From NCBI GenBank assembly GCA_024403585.1, contig JAKSRN010000150.1, positions 1 through 5,095 on the forward strand: DNA of 5,095 nt. Direction: 5' to 3'. A program made the position numbers and the translations under genes. The stretch comes from Lachnospiraceae bacterium. GTDB taxonomy: Bacteria > Bacillota > Clostridia > Lachnospirales > Lachnospiraceae. Shown in pieces: positions 3,920 through 5,095 of the stretch. How positions within the stretch are numbered: the first letter of the stretch is position 1; each line of letters starts with the position of its first letter. The notes under the pieces were generated by a model. That model had not been told where the DNA came from and did no database searches. It was given only the letters and a program-made list of their open reading frames with translations.

Positions 3920-5095
3920 TCATCTTTCCACTGCTCGTGCAAACTCCAGTTCATCCACAAAGGTATCCTGGAAGCAGTCCTCGGAAGCAAGCTCAATGAA
4001 TTCTGCTTCTCGAGCCAGCTTGCAGGCATAAGCATACTCATCTTCATTGATCACAGCCAGTTTAGAACCTTCGCCGGCAGCATTTCCAATAGGGGTAATG
4101 CGATCGATCAGTTCGTAAGGGATCAGGCCAATCTCACATGCATTATCAGAATCCATGTAGTTGCCGAATGCACCTGCCAGATATACCTGCTTGATATCTT
4201 CCACTTCAATCCCCAGTTTTCCTGCCATAATAGTGATTCCTGCAGCGATGGCACCCTTAGCCAGCTGTACTTCACGGATATCCTTCTGGCTCATATAGAT
4301 TGGGGTACCGTTTGCAGTCTCCTCTGCCGGAACAAGAACAAAGATCGGTTTGCCCTCCTTCTCCTGCAGTCTCCAGGCCTGGCTGATTGCCAGAGGATCC
4401 TCCAGATCGTCCTCCTCTGCAAGTCCACCGTAATTATCAATAAATCCATAGCGAATCATGAAAGCCATCACATCGATCAGACCGGAACCACAGATTCCCA
4501 CTGGTTTTCCGCCATCCACAACTTCGAATTTCAGTTCCTGACCATCAATGATCAGGTGGCTGATGGCACCCTTGGAACCACGCATACCACACTCGATCTT
4601 TGCACCCTCAAAGGCTGGACCCGCAGCAGTGGAAGTGGTTACCATATGATCTTTGTTACCCATAACCAGCTCGCCGTTTGTACCGATATCGATCATCAGA
4701 GTCATATCCTCCAGCTGGTCAAATGCTACCGACAGCATACATCCAACTGTATCGCCGCCTACGAATCCGGCAATATTCGGGAACATAAGCAGTCGTCCGT
4801 CTTCTGCAATGGAAAGATCACACTCACTGGCTTTCAGGATCATACCCTCCTGAACAGCAGGAACGTATGGTGCCAGAACCAGGGACTGTGGAGAGATTCC
4901 CATAAAGAGATGGTGCATACAGGTATTTCCCACTATGGAAACCTGCAGAACATCTTTTCTTTCAATTCCAACCTGTGCACAGACTTTTCCGATCAGCTGG
5001 TTCAGTGCCTTGCGCACTACATTCATCATCTCGACACCGTCATTCTCCAGTACATAATTTGCCCTCGAGATAACATCTGCGCCAAACTGATGCTG
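3920..5095 (-). CDS. RACo/RamA-like ATP-dependent corrinoid-protein activator, ASKHA domain (5' end cut by window edge)
   Basis: Members of this family (ASKHA fold, DUF4445) couple ATP hydrolysis and a low-potential Fe-S centre to reduction of inactive Co(II) corrinoid proteins back to Co(I). The frame is open to the window edge, and the 22 codons before the first Met (5029) read QHQFGADVISRANYVLEN, a conserved family segment. The gene therefore starts outside and only the last 391 residues are seen. Motifs in these residues are GNTCMHH (about 56-62), the phosphate-binding DIGTNGE (136-142), STAAGPAFEGA (155-165), GICGSG (200-205), LAGAFGNYMD (306-315) and IGNAAGEGSKLA (about 336-347). Full-length relatives are about 600 residues with an N-terminal 2Fe-2S ferredoxin domain, which would be in the missing part. 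The stop lies 29 nt before the corrinoid-protein start, its probable client. No frameshift or missing ATP-site motif is seen. Confidence 0.93.
   Translation of the reverse strand, partial: QHQFGADVISRANYVLENDGVEMMNVVRKALNQLIGKVCAQVGIERKDVLQVSIVGNTCMHHLFMGISPQSLVLAPYVPAVQEGMILKASECDLSIAEDGRLLMFPNIAGFVGGDTVGCMLSVAFDQLEDMTLMIDIGTNGELVMGNKDHMVTTSTAAGPAFEGAKIECGMRGSKGAISHLIIDGQELKFEVVDGGKPVGICGSGLIDVMAFMIRYGFIDNYGGLAEEDDLEDPLAISQAWRLQEKEGKPIFVLVPAEETANGTPIYMSQKDIREVQLAKGAIAAGITIMAGKLGIEVEDIKQVYLAGAFGNYMDSDNACEIGLIPYELIDRITPIGNAAGEGSKLAVINEDEYAYACKLAREAEFIELASEDCFQDTFVDELEFARAVER

Noticed and set aside
5027..5029. ATG at 5029 as the start of the RACo-like gene.
   Set aside because: The frame continues to the window edge with the conserved family segment FGADVISR, and there is no ribosome binding site before this ATG; the gene is simply cut by the window.

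Overview
The window looks like chromosomal DNA of a gut-type, low-to-moderate GC Clostridia, most likely Lachnospiraceae. This rests on AGGAGG-type ribosome binding sites, A/T-rich intergenic DNA with strong intrinsic terminators, a tRNA gene without an encoded CCA end, and the protein styles (zinc-ribbon/NADase-type glycan-binding membrane protein, RACo-like ASKHA activator). The lineage is inferred from sequence style and no species is claimed. All five protein genes and the tRNA lie on the minus strand, so transcription runs from high to low coordinates.

Right part (5095 to about 3208): a corrinoid module. The C-terminal part of a RACo/RamA-like ATP-dependent activator of corrinoid proteins enters from the right edge. 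After 29 nt comes a small corrinoid (B12)-binding protein with a clear DxHxxG motif, and then a strong intrinsic terminator. The activator would re-reduce the inactive Co(II) form of the corrinoid protein. The methyltransferase(s) that would define the substrate are not in the window and may lie upstream, beyond the right edge.

Middle (about 3207 to 2712): a 500-bp gene-free stretch, unusually rich in DnaA-box-like 9-mers. It holds one perfect TTATCCACA, an adjoining one-mismatch copy, several TTTTCCACA-type copies, an inverted pair of boxes and an A/T-rich flank. Nearer trmB there is a TTGACA hexamer followed by a perfect 7+7 bp dyad. This is the part least explained by ordinary annotation.

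Left-middle (2711 to 1842): trmB (tRNA m7G46 methyltransferase), then a tRNA-Lys(CTT) gene with its own good sigma-A promoter and a perfect-stem terminator. The tRNA carries G46, the base TrmB modifies.

Left (1834 to 1): a probable promoter and a 5'-leader hairpin precede a membrane-anchored zinc-ribbon protein with a C-terminal NADase-type glycan-binding (discoidin-like) domain. After 45 nt follows a COG0523/CobW-family GTPase that runs off the left edge inside its His-rich metal-binding segment. These two genes are probably co-transcribed. Two gene starts are set shorter than the longest open frames (338 aa and 227 aa). The two edge genes are partial and must not be read as starting or ending inside the window.
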